This document shows positions 1 to 11,209 of a DNA stretch of 64,000 nt, one piece after another. Source of the stretch: Rebecca billardiae RCC1528. Its lineage: Eukaryota > Haptophyta. The notes beneath the pieces were generated by a model. The model was given only the letters and a program-made list of their open reading frames with translations, searched no databases and had not been told where the DNA came from. Positions within the stretch are counted from its first letter, which is position 1. The number at the start of each line of letters is the position of its first letter. The stretch spans positions 372,001 through 436,000 of the forward strand of contig OZ251247.1 of the NCBI GenBank assembly GCA_965240325.2, in the 5' to 3' direction. Made by a program: the position numbers and the translations under genes.

Positions 1-2
1 GG

Positions 3-254
3 GGCTGCCTCAAGATGAAGCTCTGCATTTGCGCCGGTCCGCCCTGCTATGAGTATTGCAGCATGCCCGTGATCACCGGCATGCGGAGCCCGGCAAAGTT
101 CATGTCCGCTCTCAAGTACGCCACCGAGGAGTACAACACGCGACATGGCCTGAGTGCCGTCGAGGTGGCCGAGTTCCCCGCCTCGGTCGAGAACCGGGTC
201 TTCGATGCGAGTCGCATCGAGGTGGCAGCTGCTTACATGCAGCGGGTCGTGTAG
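3..254 (+). CDS. 3' end of an unrecognised gene, cut by the window edge
   Basis: The reading frame is open from base 3 and ends at a TAG (252-254). It encodes about 83 residues with mixed, protein-like composition: a Cys-rich start (CICAGPPCYEYC) and then a helical stretch (SAPAKF-like to EEYNTRHGLSAVEV). The frame is open to the edge, so this is probably the last exon or C-terminus of a larger protein; the ATG at 15 need not be the true start. I do not recognise the family. The DNA just downstream has none of this coding character. Confidence 0.45.
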   Translation, partial: GCLKMKLCICAGPPCYEYCSMPVITGMRSPAKFMSALKYATEEYNTRHGLSAVEVAEFPASVENRVFDASRIEVAAAYMQRVV

Positions 255-1041
255 CACTACTACTCTACTTACTACTAGTGGGGCGGCCGCTGCATCCGTA
301 CGCTCGGTCCAAGCGCGCCGCTCAATCTGTCTGCCAGCGGGACGAGTGATCCGTGGGCGCGCCAGCCCTGTCAAGCCACGGGCAGGCGGCGGGCACCGGG
401 GGCAGGCGCCCCGCGGACTAAACGCGGCTATTAGCCAGTCCGGCACTGTCACGGGGCCGCGCTACCGGTACGGCGCGCCCGGGCGCAGCCGTCTCACAGC
501 GGAGCCGACGGTCTACGCAGGCTCGTCATCGCGTATTGTCAGTGTCTTCCATCTATATCGGTGCTATCTATATATCGATCTATGTGTGTGTGTCGACGCG
601 GCGCTCAGCGCGGGCCGCGCGCGGGCCGCGCCACCTGAACCACACTACCACAGCCAGCAGTCGTCAGGTCCGGGCAGCGAGCAGCCGCGTCACCGAGCGC
701 GCTCAACCGCGCGCCGCTAAGTCGTACTAATAAGAGTGCGCTGCCGATCAATCGGATGCGCGGAGATTAGCAGTAGGCATGTCTAGCTAATAAACCGGCT
801 ACCCCGCGCGCACTTTATGGTACCGACGTACAGATCCGATTCGCGTGGTGCTGCTGATGGCGCAGTTGCGCGGAGGCCATACTCATCGTCAGTGACGGTA
901 CGACGACAGTGGCTATGCAACTTGCATCGGCCACGCTGGCTTACGAATGCTAGCGCGCGCGGTGTAAGTTCTGAGTCATCATCGTCGTCGCGCGGCGGTC
1001 CGGTATGTCGTCGTCCGCGCGCGCCGCCGATATATCGTCTG

Positions 1042-1267
<226 letters not shown>

Positions 1268-1602
1268 CGATGCAGATGACAAAAGGTTATACGTACCGTC
1301 AGCGTCATCACGACTGCTCGTGATATCATCAGTCGTGTAGACCTACGGTGTATATAGTCGGCAGCCGCCGCAGCCGCGCGCCGCCGGCGCCGCCGTGGGC
1401 GCGGCCGGAGAGACTGGCACTGTGACCGGCTGGCTAGCGGCTACTATCAGCTGCTATACTACGCTGCTACTCGACCAGACGCAGCGCGGCTCATCAATAA
1501 TCATACTTTATTATTCATCGTCACTACGGTGGTGATGACAGCGCGCGGGCCCGCACCTAAGCTGTGACGGTGCTGCTTATGTGGCGCCCGCCGGTATCAT
1601 CA

Positions 1603-1812
<210 letters not shown>

Positions 1813-1970
1813 TTGTCATATCATCGTGATCGATGTCATGTGCTGTCGTGATATATGATACGCGCGGCGACTGCTGCTACTGATGGCATCACGCGCACGA
1901 GCGACGCCGACAACGAACGTCGTCGATGTGATGACGCAAGGCAGCGCGAGGCGTTGGGCGCGGCGCGCTG

Positions 1971-3507
1971 TTAGTGGCGTCCGCCGACAGCCGTCACCGC
2001 CAAGTCAGCGCCGCTGCCTGACCGAGCTGTGCATGCCGCCGCTGCAGTGGTCGATAGCAGTCGGCGGCGGCGAGCAGCCTCGGGCAGGCGCGTGCGCGCT
2101 TCTCGCGAGTCCGCGCACGGGGCGGCGGGCGGCAGCTGCTTGATGCGCGTGGAGTCGGTGCGGACGGGCCGACCCTCCGCCAAGCTCACGCCGAGGCCGA
2201 GGCTGGCATTGCTCTGGCCGCGTGCGTGCACGCAGCCGCCAGAGCCGAGGACGTGTGCAGGTAGCGGCACGCGCGTGGGCATGGGCACAAAGCGGGGTGT
2301 CTGCCCAAGCCCGAGCTGGCCGTACGCATTGCGCCCGAACGTGTGCACGCTGCCGTCTGCACCCAACACCGCGCTGCACTGGTCGCCAGCGCACGCGCGC
2401 ACGGCGCGCACGCCTACAAGGGCCTCGGTGCGCGCGGGAAGGCGCCACCGAGAGCGATCGCGCTGTCGAGGCTGGCCACGGCGGCACTCACCAAACGAGT
2501 GCACAGCGCCCGCTGCGTCCACCACCAGGCTGTGCGCAAAGCCCGCGCTCACGTGCACGGCGCGCACTCCCTCCAGCGCCTCGATGCGCCTCGGCGTGCG
2601 CTCATCCTGCTCGTCGCCGTGGCCGAAAAGGCCGCCCCATCCGCTGCCGCACGAGTACACGCCGCCATGCGCAGAGAGCAGCAGCGTGTATGCACCACCC
2701 GCGGCCACGCCGCCCACGCGCACGCCGTCCAGCGCCTCGATGCGCGTCGGCTCCCACCGCTTCTCCGTGTCGCCGTGGCCGAGCTGGCCGCAGTAGTTGC
2801 TGCCCCAGCTCTACGCGCAGCCAGCGGCGGTGCGCGCGAGGCTGTGCGTGCTGCCGGCCGAGATGCCCACCACGGCCGCAGCGCGTGTGAGAGCGATCGG
2901 CGCGAAAGAACGCCGCTCCTCCCTGTCCCCCAGCCCCAGCTGGCAGCTGTCGTTGTCGCCGCAGCCGTACACGGCGCCGGCCTCCCTCAGCGCGAGCAGG
3001 TGGGCAAAGCCAGCGGCCACGGAGCACACGCGCACCGCGGACAGCGACACCACGCGCGTCGGCACACACACCCGACGAGGGGCGTCGTGGCCCAGCGCGG
3101 CGGACACCCTTCCTCATCCTCGCCGCACCAATGTGCAGCCCGCCCCCGCCGTCCACAAACGCGCTGAAGTAGTAACTGGCTGCGATGACGGCCGCCTGCG
3201 CGCGAGCGCAGGCGAGCACGCGATCGCGCGCGAAGAGCTCCTCCGTCCAGGTGCGCACATCCGGGGGCAGCGTCGCCGGCAGCGCGCGATCGTGTCCGCG
3301 CGCGCGCGCGAGCTCGCGCAGCGCGCGCTCGACCGGCGAGCACCCGCCGGGCGGCGCGGCGCGGAAGAGGGGCGAGGCGGCGTTGGCTGCGGCGAGGTCG
3401 GCGGCGGAGAGGGCTTGCGCGAGCAGGATGCGCTCGATCACCTCCACGGGCAGCCCCGCAGCCCGCGGTGCCGCCGACTCCTCCGAGCTGACCGCGGCAG
3501 CCATCAT
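1971..3507 (-). pseudogene. RCC1-A: decayed F-box/RCC1-repeat gene
   Basis: Read on the minus strand from 3507, it starts with an F-box (LPVEVIERILLAQALSAADL) and the family's PVERALRELARARGHDRAL segment, then the first RCC1 block (FSAFVDGGGGLH). The frame breaks at about 3120-3135, where family members read GLHTCGEE, and again nearby. Blade 2 continues in another frame to about 2811. There the conserved Tyr codon of CAYSWG is a TAG (2811-2813), and the following GQLGHGD-type DNA is in a further frame. From 2723 down to 1971 the last blades read in one frame (VYSCG, VHSFG, VHTFGRNAYGQLGLG). The final blade is shortened and the tail is foreign. Two or more frameshifts plus a nonsense codon make this a pseudogene. 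It is the only family copy on the minus strand. Confidence 0.85.
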
Positions 3508-3527
3508 GTTGCGACAAGGCGCCGGCC

Positions 3528-5424
3528 GTGCAGAGGGAGCCCCGCTCGCTCGGCAGCGGGCTGAACCTCGGCGCGCCTTGCTCCTCCATCGCTCCGACCG
3601 CGGGGATGAGCGGGTGCGCGTTCGACGCGCGCGGCGCGACGACGACGTGCGCGGCGCACGAGGGCTGGGGCGCGCGGCGCGACTCGAACGACACCGCTGA
3701 CGACGCCGCCGACAGCCCGGGCGCGCCCTCCGCGCCGCTCCTCGGCACGGCGGCCGCGTCCGCCAAGGCGACGCCCGCGCGCGTCGCGCTCAACAGGCGG
3801 TACGCGCTCGCGGGCGCGGTGCTGCTGCTGATCGCGGTGCTCGGCTTCGCCTCGGCGATCGGCGCGCGGCTGAGCACCGGCGTCTGGTACCGCGACCCGC
3901 TCCCCGCCGTCCGCACCAAGCCCATCCCCACCGAGCGCCTCGGCCCGCTGGTCGCTCTGCACGCGCTCACCGGCAGCGCGTGGCTCGTGCTCGTCGCGCT
4001 GCAGGTGCGCGCGCGCGCGCGCGGCGGCGGGCGCACCCGGGCCGGCGCGGGGTTGGGCGCGCCCGCGGGCACGCTGTGCGCGCGCGTGCTCGCGGCGGGC
4101 GCCGGCCTCGCGGCGGCGTGCGCGCGCTCCGCTCTGGGCCTGCAGGCTGAGCCGCTGAGCCGCTGGCTGTGTCGCTGCCGCGCGCCCGCCGCGGCGGCGC
4201 AGGTGTCGAGCATCGCCATTGCCGGCGCGGGCTCGCTCCCGAGCATCGACCCCGCCTCGCGCCCCGCGTCCGCCAACGCCACAGACCCGCCCGCCCTCCG
4301 CCTCCACCGCGCGCTCGGCAAAAGATCTTTTCTTTTCGCGAATTCATTCGCGCTGTCCGCACTCGTGCTGGTGGTGGCGGGCGCGTGGCGCGGCGGGAAG
4401 GACGCGGAGGGCGGGTACAACACGTGGTTCGTGCGGTGAGCGCCGCGCGCGCGCGCCCGCCGTGCGCCGGCGGCGCGCGCGCATGCGCTCCACTGCTGGC
4501 CGGCGGTGGGGGCCGCGGCGGCCGGCGGCGGCGGCGGTGGCGCTGTGGCTCCGCGCCGCTCCGCCCGGCCTCTGCGCGGCGCGCCCGCCGACGCGCGCGT
4601 GCCCCGTCCCTCCCGCGCCCCCCGCGCGCGCACACGCGCCCCCGCAGCTGGGTCGAGTTCGGCGCGGTGGCGCTCTCGTGGGTCTTCTATCTGAACGGCA
4701 TGACCTATGTGTCCCTGAAGGACTCGCTCTATGAGAAATACCCGCACTTGGAGCTCACGCCCGCGCTGTGCGTGAGCAGGCATAAGGACTGCATGCTCGC
4801 GAGCCTCTTCTTCGCGGCGGTGCCCACCGGGCTGCCGCGCCTGCTGCGCGACGTGCTGCAGGTGCGCAGAGGGGGGCGGCGCTTCGCTGCGCGCGGCGGC
4901 GCGCATGGGCGCGGCGGCGCGCTCGCGCGCCATGCGCCTAGGGTTAGGGTAGGGTTAGGAGGGTTAGGGTTAGGGGCACGCGCCGCACCCTGACCGCCCT
5001 TCGCGTGCGGCGTGCGCCCCGCGCGACCGCGCGCGGCGGGCTGGCGGCAGAGCCGCGAGAGCCCCGGCGGGTGCAACTACGCCGACTCCTCCGTCCTCTT
5101 CTTCGCCTTCGCCTGCGTGGCGTGCGTGGTGCGCGCGCGCCCGCGAGCGGCTGCTTTGCTGCATATGCGCGCGATCGTGGGGGGCGGTGCGCGTCGCGTC
5201 GCGCAGCCGCTCACCCCCGCCACGCCGCCGCCCGCCCGCCCGCGCGCCCCCGCCCATCCACCGCCGCGCCCCGCGCGCCGGCGCAGCTCGGGCTGCCGCT
5301 GATGCTGCTGTGCATCGGCGGCCGCTTCCACGTGCGGCTGTACGTCGCGCCTCTGGCGTGGTACGGCACGGTGGTGGCGGGCAGCTTTGCGCTGCTGCGG
5401 CCCGACCTGACGCTGTACTGCTGA
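3528..5424 (+). CDS. Multipass membrane protein, five exons, DUF2306-like pattern
   Basis: Exons 3528-4004, 4203-4435, 4648-4861, 5051-5128 and 5287-5424 join in frame into 379 residues ending at TGA 5422-5424. All four introns are GT-AG (158 to 212 bp). The product has a Ser/Ala-rich N-terminus, a first hydrophobic helix (ALAGAVLLLIAVLGFASAIG) and at least five more, including VALHALTGSAWLVLVALQ, FALSALVLVVAG, and LGLPLMLLCIGG in exon 5. The His-x(n)-LHRALG arrangement after a hydrophobic helix resembles DUF2306/cytochrome-like integral membrane proteins; that likeness is from memory and only suggestive. Intron 1 (198 bp) has no in-frame stop, so it could be retained. An in-frame ATG at 3606 is an alternative start. 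The gene is divergent from RCC1-A, with 20 bp between the proposed starts. Intron 3 contains telomere-like repeats. Confidence 0.72.
4939..4976. repeat. Interstitial telomere-like repeat (TTAGGG variants)
   Basis: A run of TAGGG, TTAGGG and AGGGTTAGG units on the plus strand, inside intron 3 of the membrane protein gene. Genes continue on both sides, so this is an internal tract and not a chromosome end. Confidence 0.85.
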
Positions 5425-5905
5425 GGAGGGGGCGTGAGGCGGGCGAGGCGGCGGGCGGCGTCGCTGCTGACTGCGTGACCGAGCGCGGCGGGCGAGTCCG
5501 GCGCGGCCGCGCACGGCGGTGCGCGCTGCGCCTGCTGCGCCACGCTGGCGGCGTCGCAGGCGGAGCGTGGCAGACTGTTGGAGTCCGGGACGCTGCGGTC
5601 GCGGACCTGCCCACTGAGTGCGCATCATGACGACAGTAATCGAGCGCGGGCTCAGCGGCGTGCCCTCCGGCTCCGCCGCTGATGCGCGGGACTGGTCGGG
5701 CTCGGACAGCCAGCATTGCAGAATGCAGAGTGCTCGTCGATGTCTGCGATGACAATGACGGTGTGATCATCAGATGATCAGATCGCAGTACCATATCGCG
5801 CTGAGCTGCTGGCCGGTGCCAAGGGCTTGCCGGTGCTGCCACCGACAGGCGGCAGCGTGACACCGGACTCGCCGCGTCCGCGAGCAGCGCGCCGCGCGAG
5901 CAGCG
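5425..5905. other. Intergenic; carries the 5' leader shared by RCC1-B and RCC1-C
   Basis: No gene seen. The last part (about 5858-5905, ACCGGACTCGCCGC then TCCGCGAGC) is also found upstream of RCC1-C (about 11146-11170). The leader was therefore duplicated with the gene and may be transcribed. Confidence 0.5.
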
Positions 5906-7405
5906 ATGGCCAGCACGGAGCAGGCGCACGCGCGCCGCCTCGCGCTCGACGACCTGCCACCCGAGGTGCTCGGCCGCATCGTCGTGTGGCTGCCGCCGTG
6001 CGACCTCGCCAGCCTGAACGGCACCTCGCGCCTCTTCCGCGCCGCGCCGCCCGGCGGGTGCTCGGCGGTCGAGCGCGCGCTGCGCGAGCGCGCGCGCGCA
6101 CGCGGGCACGAGTGCGCGCTGCCGCCGTCGCTGCCCGCGGGCGTGTGCACGTGGACGGAGGAGCTGTTTCTGCGCGAGCGCCTGCTCGAGCGCGTGCGTG
6201 TGCACGCATCCCCGGTTGCGATGGGCGCATGTCCGGGTGACGTGCCCTCCGGCTTCAGCGCGTTTGTGGACGCGGAGGGCGGGCTGCACACGTGCGGCGA
6301 GGAGGAGGAGGAGGACGAGGACTGGGAGCCGACGGGCGAGGTTCGAGCGCACGTGGCCACCGGTCACGCGAAAGGGCTGGAGGTGTACGTGCCGACGCGC
6401 GTGCCCTCGCTCTTCGCGGTGCGCGTTGTCGCGGTGGCGGCTGGCTGTGCCCATCTGCTCGCGCTGAGCGACACCGGCGTCGTGTACGGCTGCGGCAGCA
6501 ACGGGTACGGCCAGCTGGGGCTGGGCCACACGGAGGAGCAACGCGCATTCGCTCTCGTCGGGCTACCCGTGAATCAACCCGTCGTGTGCATCGTTGCAGG
6601 CAACGTGCACAGCCTCGCGCTCACCGCCGCGGGCTGCGCGTACAGCTGGGGCCACAACTTCTACGGCCAGCTCGGCCACGGCGACACGGAGGAGCGGTGG
6701 GAGCCGACGCGCATCGAGGCGCTGGACGGCGTGCGCGTGGGCGGGGTGGCCGCGGGTGGTCGACACACGCTACTGCTCTCTGCCCACGGCGCCGTCTACT
6801 CGTGCGGCCACGGCGTGCATGGCCAGCTGGGCCACGGCGACCAGCGTGATCAGCACACGCCGAGGCGCATCGAGGCGCTCGCGGGCGTGCGCGCCGTGCA
6901 CGTGAGCGCGGGCTGTGCGCACAGCCTGGTGGTGGACAGCGAGGGGGCGGTGTACTCGTTTGGGCTCGGTCGGCATGGCTTGCTCGGGCACGGTGACACG
7001 CACGAGCAGCTCACGCCGAGGCGGATCGACTCCCTCGCGGGTGTGCGCATCGTGCACGCGTGGGCAGGCGCAGGCAGCAGCGCGGTGGTGTGTGCGGACG
7101 GCAGCGTGCACACGTTTGGGAACAACACCAACGGCGAGCTGGGGCTTGGCGTCGCTGCTGCTGCCGTGCCCCTCCCGCAACGCGTGCACGCTCTCGCGCA
7201 CACCCGCGTTGTGCGCTGCGCCATGGGCGGTCACGCAGCGCTGTACGTGGCGTCGGACGGCAGCGTGTACTCGTGCGGGGCTCACACGGCAGCGCTCGGC
7301 CTCGGGCTGAGTGCTGCCGGCGCGCCCCCGGAGGTGCGGTCGGTGCGGACACCCACGCACATCGAGCGGCTGCCGTGCGTGCACCTGGAGGCAGGCTCGG
7401 CGTGA
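5906..7405 (+). CDS. RCC1-B: F-box plus seven-blade RCC1-repeat protein (reference copy)
   Basis: The product is 499 aa. The F-box spans roughly residues 16-55 (DLPPEVLGRIVVWLPPCDL) and is followed by the family linker (SAVERALRERARARGHE). RCC1 repeats run from about residue 117 (FSAFVDAEGGLHTCGEE) to the end. Seven blades follow the pattern G-x-V-Y-x-C/F-G-x4-G-Q-L-G-x-G, then x(12-20), then V-x(3)-A-G-x2-H-x-L-x-L. F-box/RCC1 proteins are typically SCF ubiquitin-ligase adaptors, the F-box binding Skp1 and the seven-blade propeller holding substrate; RCC1 itself is a Ran exchange factor. The ATG 5906 start is supported by the matching MASTxQAHARRLAL start of RCC1-C. There is no intron, signal peptide or membrane segment. 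The 3' half is nearly identical in DNA to that of RCC1-C. Which substrate it binds cannot be told from sequence. Confidence 0.93.
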   Translation: MASTEQAHARRLALDDLPPEVLGRIVVWLPPCDLASLNGTSRLFRAAPPGGCSAVERALRERARARGHECALPPSLPAGVCTWTEELFLRERLLERVRVHASPVAMGACPGDVPSGFSAFVDAEGGLHTCGEEEEEDEDWEPTGEVRAHVATGHAKGLEVYVPTRVPSLFAVRVVAVAAGCAHLLALSDTGVVYGCGSNGYGQLGLGHTEEQRAFALVGLPVNQPVVCIVAGNVHSLALTAAGCAYSWGHNFYGQLGHGDTEERWEPTRIEALDGVRVGGVAAGGRHTLLLSAHGAVYSCGHGVHGQLGHGDQRDQHTPRRIEALAGVRAVHVSAGCAHSLVVDSEGAVYSFGLGRHGLLGHGDTHEQLTPRRIDSLAGVRIVHAWAGAGSSAVVCADGSVHTFGNNTNGELGLGVAAAAVPLPQRVHALAHTRVVRCAMGGHAALYVASDGSVYSCGAHTAALGLGLSAAGAPPEVRSVRTPTHIERLPCVHLEAGSA

Positions 7406-7792
7406 GTGCAGCGCATATGCCAGCAGTTCTGCGGGCCATGCCGCCGCGCTGCTAAGCCGGTGGCGGGTGTCAGTCCCAACACGTGCGCCCATCAAAGGCC
7501 GTGCCGATGCCGAATTTGGCTGCGCAGCCGCAGGGCGGCGGCGCGGCTTTCGATCCGCCAGACCGCGAGTGACTACATGCCGGCAGGGCCCGGGGCGCTC
7601 AGTCCAATCCGTCGCAGGGCCGGGCGCTACTTCCGATCCGCCAGACCGCGGACGAGACGCCTGCTGATGACGACGATACGACAGATATGCGGCTGACGAT
7701 CGGACGTAGTCTGAGTGCCAAGGCACGCAGTTGGCACGACGGTCGCGTAGTTGCTCGCGCTGGAGTTATCCGGCGGCAGATGGTGTCAGTCG

Positions 7793-8970
7793 TCAGCGAG
7801 CCCCACCAGCTGCGCCGGCCAGCCTGCCGCCGGCGGCGCACTCGCGCAGCACGATCGGCTGCTCGCGCAGCGCCGGCGCGCCGTCGCCCGCCAACTCCAC
7901 CACGAGCGGCCAGCAGCCCTGGGATGCGTAGTCGCTTTTGCGCACCGGCAGCGTGCCGTTGGGGCCAGATGGGCGGCAGCGCGGCCGCGACACTCAGCGC
8001 GCCGCCGCGCGGCCGCGCCACGACACCTTCCGCCAGCCGCCCGTGCAGCGCGAAGCTGCGCGTCACCCCCACCGGGTCGGCGCGCGCCACCGCGCGCCAC
8101 AGCCCGGGCGCGTGCGCGTACAGCGCCCCCTGTCGCTCGCGCGCGCGCACGAGCGCCGCGTGCAGCGGCGCCGCGCCGACCGCGCGCAGCGCGGCGGCCG
8201 AGGGCTGCAGCGGCGCGAGGCGGAAGCCGACGAGGTAGTCGGCCAGGAGCTCGTCCAGCTCGTTGAACGCCCAGAGCCGCGCCAGGTCCGCCACGCGCGC
8301 GCACGCCGCGACCGCGGCCGCGTCCAGCCGCTTCGGCTTGAGCTCCGGCCTGGAGCGCCAGGTGAGGATGGTGCGCAGCGCCTCGGGCGAGAGCCGCACC
8401 CCCGCGGAGCGTGCCGCTCGATCGATCTCTGCGGCGCTTGCGCGGCGGCTCGCCGCGCCGCGCCCCGGCGGAGGCGCACAGCACGTCGGAGAAGGTGGGC
8501 AGCGAGTGCCCGAGCACAGAACGCGTCGGGAGTCCGGGAGGCAAGGCGGCTGGGTGTACCAGCCAGGCCGAGCAGCACGAGCGTCGCGTTGAGCGGCTGG
8601 CGGTACGAGACGCGGTGAGCGAGGCGGTGCCGACGAGGTGCACGTCGAGCGAGCGGCCCTGCGCGCGGAGCACGAAGCCGGTGAGCGCGAGGCTCGTCTG
8701 GTGCATGCGCATCACCTGCTCCACGTCGGCCGCCGAGTACCCGGGCCCGTCTTCGCCATCTGCGCGACCAGCAGTGCTGCACCGTCTGCGCGGGCCGGAG
8801 CAGCCACGCGGCGGCGGACGCGTCGGCCGAGGGCTCGGCGGCGGGCGCGCTGACGGGCACCCCATTGGGGCGGGCACGCGGCTCGCGCCGCCGCGGCCGC
8901 CAGCCAGGCCGTGACGAGGAGCACCCACTCGCGCGGCGACGCTCGGCGCGTGCGCGGCCGCTCCCCCATG
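7793..8970 (-). pseudogene. Probable decayed (or intricately spliced) secreted-protein gene
   Basis: On the minus strand a plausible start at 8970 gives a signal peptide (basic MGERPRTRR, then a hydrophobic run ending LAAAAARA). Protein-like segments then alternate between frames: NGVPVSAPAAEPSADASAAA, then YSAADVEQVMRMHQTSLALT, then RQPLNATLVLLGLAG, then a long stretch from 8399 to about 7965 (SPEALRTILTWRSRPELKP and onward). The end (NGTLPVRKSDYASQGCW to the stop near 7793) is one frame off from that stretch, with no room for an intron at the junction (about 7962). That favours a pseudogene with several one-base indels. The family is not recognised. RCC1-B lies upstream and the exostosin gene downstream, both on the other strand. 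Confidence 0.45.
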
Positions 8971-9091
8971 GACGTGAACTTATTCGTCCTGGAAGTGGCC
9001 GGCCACTCAATTTTCAGCGGGGCACAAAACCGCTTCGTCGTCATCGTGGGCCCGGCTGGGCGCACAAAGTGATGCGGGTACGGCGGTCACC

Positions 9092-10876
9092 ATGGCGGGT
9101 TCCGTGACAAGGGCGCATCGTCCCGCTCGCTCTCGTGGCCGGCGCCACGCGTGCGTGGCGCTCGCGGCCGCGCTCGCCGCCGCCACCACCGCCGTCGCCG
9201 ACGCGCCCTACGGCGGGTGGCGGCTGTACACGTACGACGTGCCGCTCGAGGCGCTCGGCGTGCCCGCGGCCGCGGCCGCGCGCTACCGCGCGCGCGTGCG
9301 CGAGGGGCCGACGCTCGTGCCGTGGGACGTGGGCGGCGTGGCGCACTCGCTCGCGCGCGAGCTGCCGCGCGTCATGCCCGCGTGGTCGCCGCGCCCGGAG
9401 CAGCACGACCCCGCCGCTGCTGCTGGCAGCAACACCACCGGCGGCTGGCCACACCCCGGGCAGTCGGGGCAGCGGGTGCTCTACTTTTTGCCCATCGCGC
9501 CGTTCGTGCTGTGCATGAGCGCGGACGAGCACCGCAGCAACCGCTCGTTCGGCAGCCTGAACGGGCGGCGGAAGGGCTCGTTCGACTGGCCCAGGGCCAG
9601 CCTCGGCGCCATGACGCGCGCGAGCAAGAACTGCTCGCTCGACGCGCGCAAGCTGTGCCCCGCGTACGCTTCGGTGCTGGAGTGGCTGGTGGCGCAGCCG
9701 AGCTGGGCGGGGCGCGAGCACCTGCACGTCGTGCCCGCCTCCTTCTCGCCCGACGTGCCGCGGCTCGCGTTCGCGTGCGCGGAGCGCCGCGGCGTGCCCG
9801 AGGCGCAGCGCCCCGCGCTCGCGCGCCTCGCGCGCTCCATCCTTCTCGCCACCGAGGGCCGCACGTGGGCGTGGCGCGCGGACGTGGCCGCCGGCCGGCT
9901 CGTGCACGCGCCGCACTACGTGCCGCCCGGGCCGTACCTGCTCTCCGCGCGCGCGGGGGCGGAGCTGGCCGGCGCGAAGCGCGCGCGCGTCGCGATGGTC
10001 ACGGTGCACGCCAAGGCGTGCCACCGCTGGGATGACCCGGCGCGACAGACCGAGCGCTACTGCGCCACCTCCGCCGCCGCGAGCCGCGCGATCGACGGAG
10101 GCGCCAGGCCGCCCGCAGACGCGCCGCCGGCGCAGGTGCGCGCCGCGCTCGCGCTCGCGGCCGCGCACGCCACGGGGCGCGGGACGCGGGAGCTCCGCCT
10201 GTTCAAGCTGCTACGCAAGCCGATGGACGCGGTGCGCGCCTTCGCGGCGGAGTACCGCAGCGCCACCTTCACCCTCGTCCCGCCGGGCGACTCCATGCTC
10301 TCGGCGCGCATCTACGGCGCGCTCGCCGCGCTCTCCATCCCCGTGTTCCTGGTGCCGCTGTCCGCGCTGCCCTTCGGCGCCACGGTGCCGTGGGCGGAGC
10401 TGTCGGTGCAGCTCGAGCCGCGCGCGGTCGTCAGGTACGCTGCGCAGTGGCGGCGGCTCGGCACGCACGGCGCCAACGGCACGCCGTGCGCGCACCACCC
10501 GCCGAGCGCGTGCGCGAGAGAGCGCGAGCTGCACCGGCGGCTGAACAACCCGCTCCGCGCTCTTCTGGACCGGCTCGAGCGCGACGAGCCCGCGCGCGTC
10601 GCGCGGATGCAGTCCCTCGTCGCCCGGCACCGGTGGAGCGTGCTGCACCATGGCGGCTCGGAGGACCTCCGCGCGATCGTGCCCTTCGACGGGGCGGACG
10701 CCGAGCTGCGCGGCGCCGCGCCGCCGAGCGAGTGGCCCTCGGCTGCGCGGAGCCTCGCCGCCGAGCTCGCGATCGCCGCCGAGCGCCGGCTGCGCACGCG
10801 CGCCACCGACGGCGACATGCGGACACCGCCGCAGCCGAGCGGCGCCGCCGCGCCGCGCGCCGCTCGGAGGTCTTGA
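9092..10876 (+). CDS. Exostosin-like (GT47-type) glycosyltransferase
   Basis: The product is 594 aa. A hydrophobic N-terminal segment at about residues 19-37 (CVALAAALAAATTAVADA), after a basic start, acts as a signal peptide or type II anchor. The lumenal start WRLYTYDVP fits exostosin proteins, which begin with a Y-x-Y-D/E-L-P-type motif. The C-terminal donor-binding region is clear at about residues 392-425: FTLVPPGDSMLSARIYGAL, then SIPVFLV, a later PF, and WAELSVQ. This matches the GT47 pattern of F-x-L-x-P-x-G-D, S-x-R-x-x-D/G-A-L, IPV and a final W/F-S-V. Such enzymes add sugars to glycans or wall polysaccharides in the Golgi; the sugar and acceptor cannot be inferred. NxS/T sites are present (SNTTG, SNRSF, KNCSL). 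The gene is intronless, with the ATG immediately before the signal segment. The Ala/Arg-rich tail is probably disordered. Confidence 0.82.
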   Translation: MAGSVTRAHRPARSRGRRHACVALAAALAAATTAVADAPYGGWRLYTYDVPLEALGVPAAAAARYRARVREGPTLVPWDVGGVAHSLARELPRVMPAWSPRPEQHDPAAAAGSNTTGGWPHPGQSGQRVLYFLPIAPFVLCMSADEHRSNRSFGSLNGRRKGSFDWPRASLGAMTRASKNCSLDARKLCPAYASVLEWLVAQPSWAGREHLHVVPASFSPDVPRLAFACAERRGVPEAQRPALARLARSILLATEGRTWAWRADVAAGRLVHAPHYVPPGPYLLSARAGAELAGAKRARVAMVTVHAKACHRWDDPARQTERYCATSAAASRAIDGGARPPADAPPAQVRAALALAAAHATGRGTRELRLFKLLRKPMDAVRAFAAEYRSATFTLVPPGDSMLSARIYGALAALSIPVFLVPLSALPFGATVPWAELSVQLEPRAVVRYAAQWRRLGTHGANGTPCAHHPPSACARERELHRRLNNPLRALLDRLERDEPARVARMQSLVARHRWSVLHHGGSEDLRAIVPFDGADAELRGAAPPSEWPSAARSLAAELAIAAERRLRTRATDGDMRTPPQPSGAAAPRAARRS

Positions 10877-11209
10877 GGACAGTTCGTCCCCGATACTATA
10901 CTGCAGTCATCTGATGCTGCTCGTCTCTTTCGCCAAACAATACGCACGCGCGTGTGAGCAGGGTGCCTTACGTATACTACCGTTGAACTCCACAGTCAGT
11001 ACCGACTATTACCGTCAATGTTGTACAGTACGGTCCTTGGTTGGCCGTTGGCCGTTGGCGTTGCCCGCGCAGCCGCGCTCCCCACCGCCAAGCGGAGGCG
11101 TCCGGTGCGTTCACTCGCAGACTCGCTTTCCGGCTTCCCGGTGCACCGGACTCGCCGCTCCGCGAGCGAGCCGGCGCCGACGCTCGCCACATCGTGCGAG
11201 CCGCGAGCG
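10877..11209. other. Intergenic, upstream of RCC1-C
   Basis: No gene seen. The frame of RCC1-C is open upstream to 11018, but this part does not resemble the family. The segment at about 11146-11209 is the 5' leader shared with RCC1-B. Confidence 0.5.

Noticed and set aside
2987-4933. A 648-codon minus-strand frame
   Set aside because: It overlaps the spliced membrane protein gene and the RCC1-A pseudogene antisense, and is Arg/Ala-rich without conserved motifs.
4939-4976. A chromosome end marked by TTAGGG repeats
   Set aside because: The tract is under 40 bp, imperfect and inside an intron with coding exons on both sides.
9041-10168. Antisense gene over the exostosin locus
   Set aside because: No motifs; the plus-strand GT47 signature and signal peptide are decisive.
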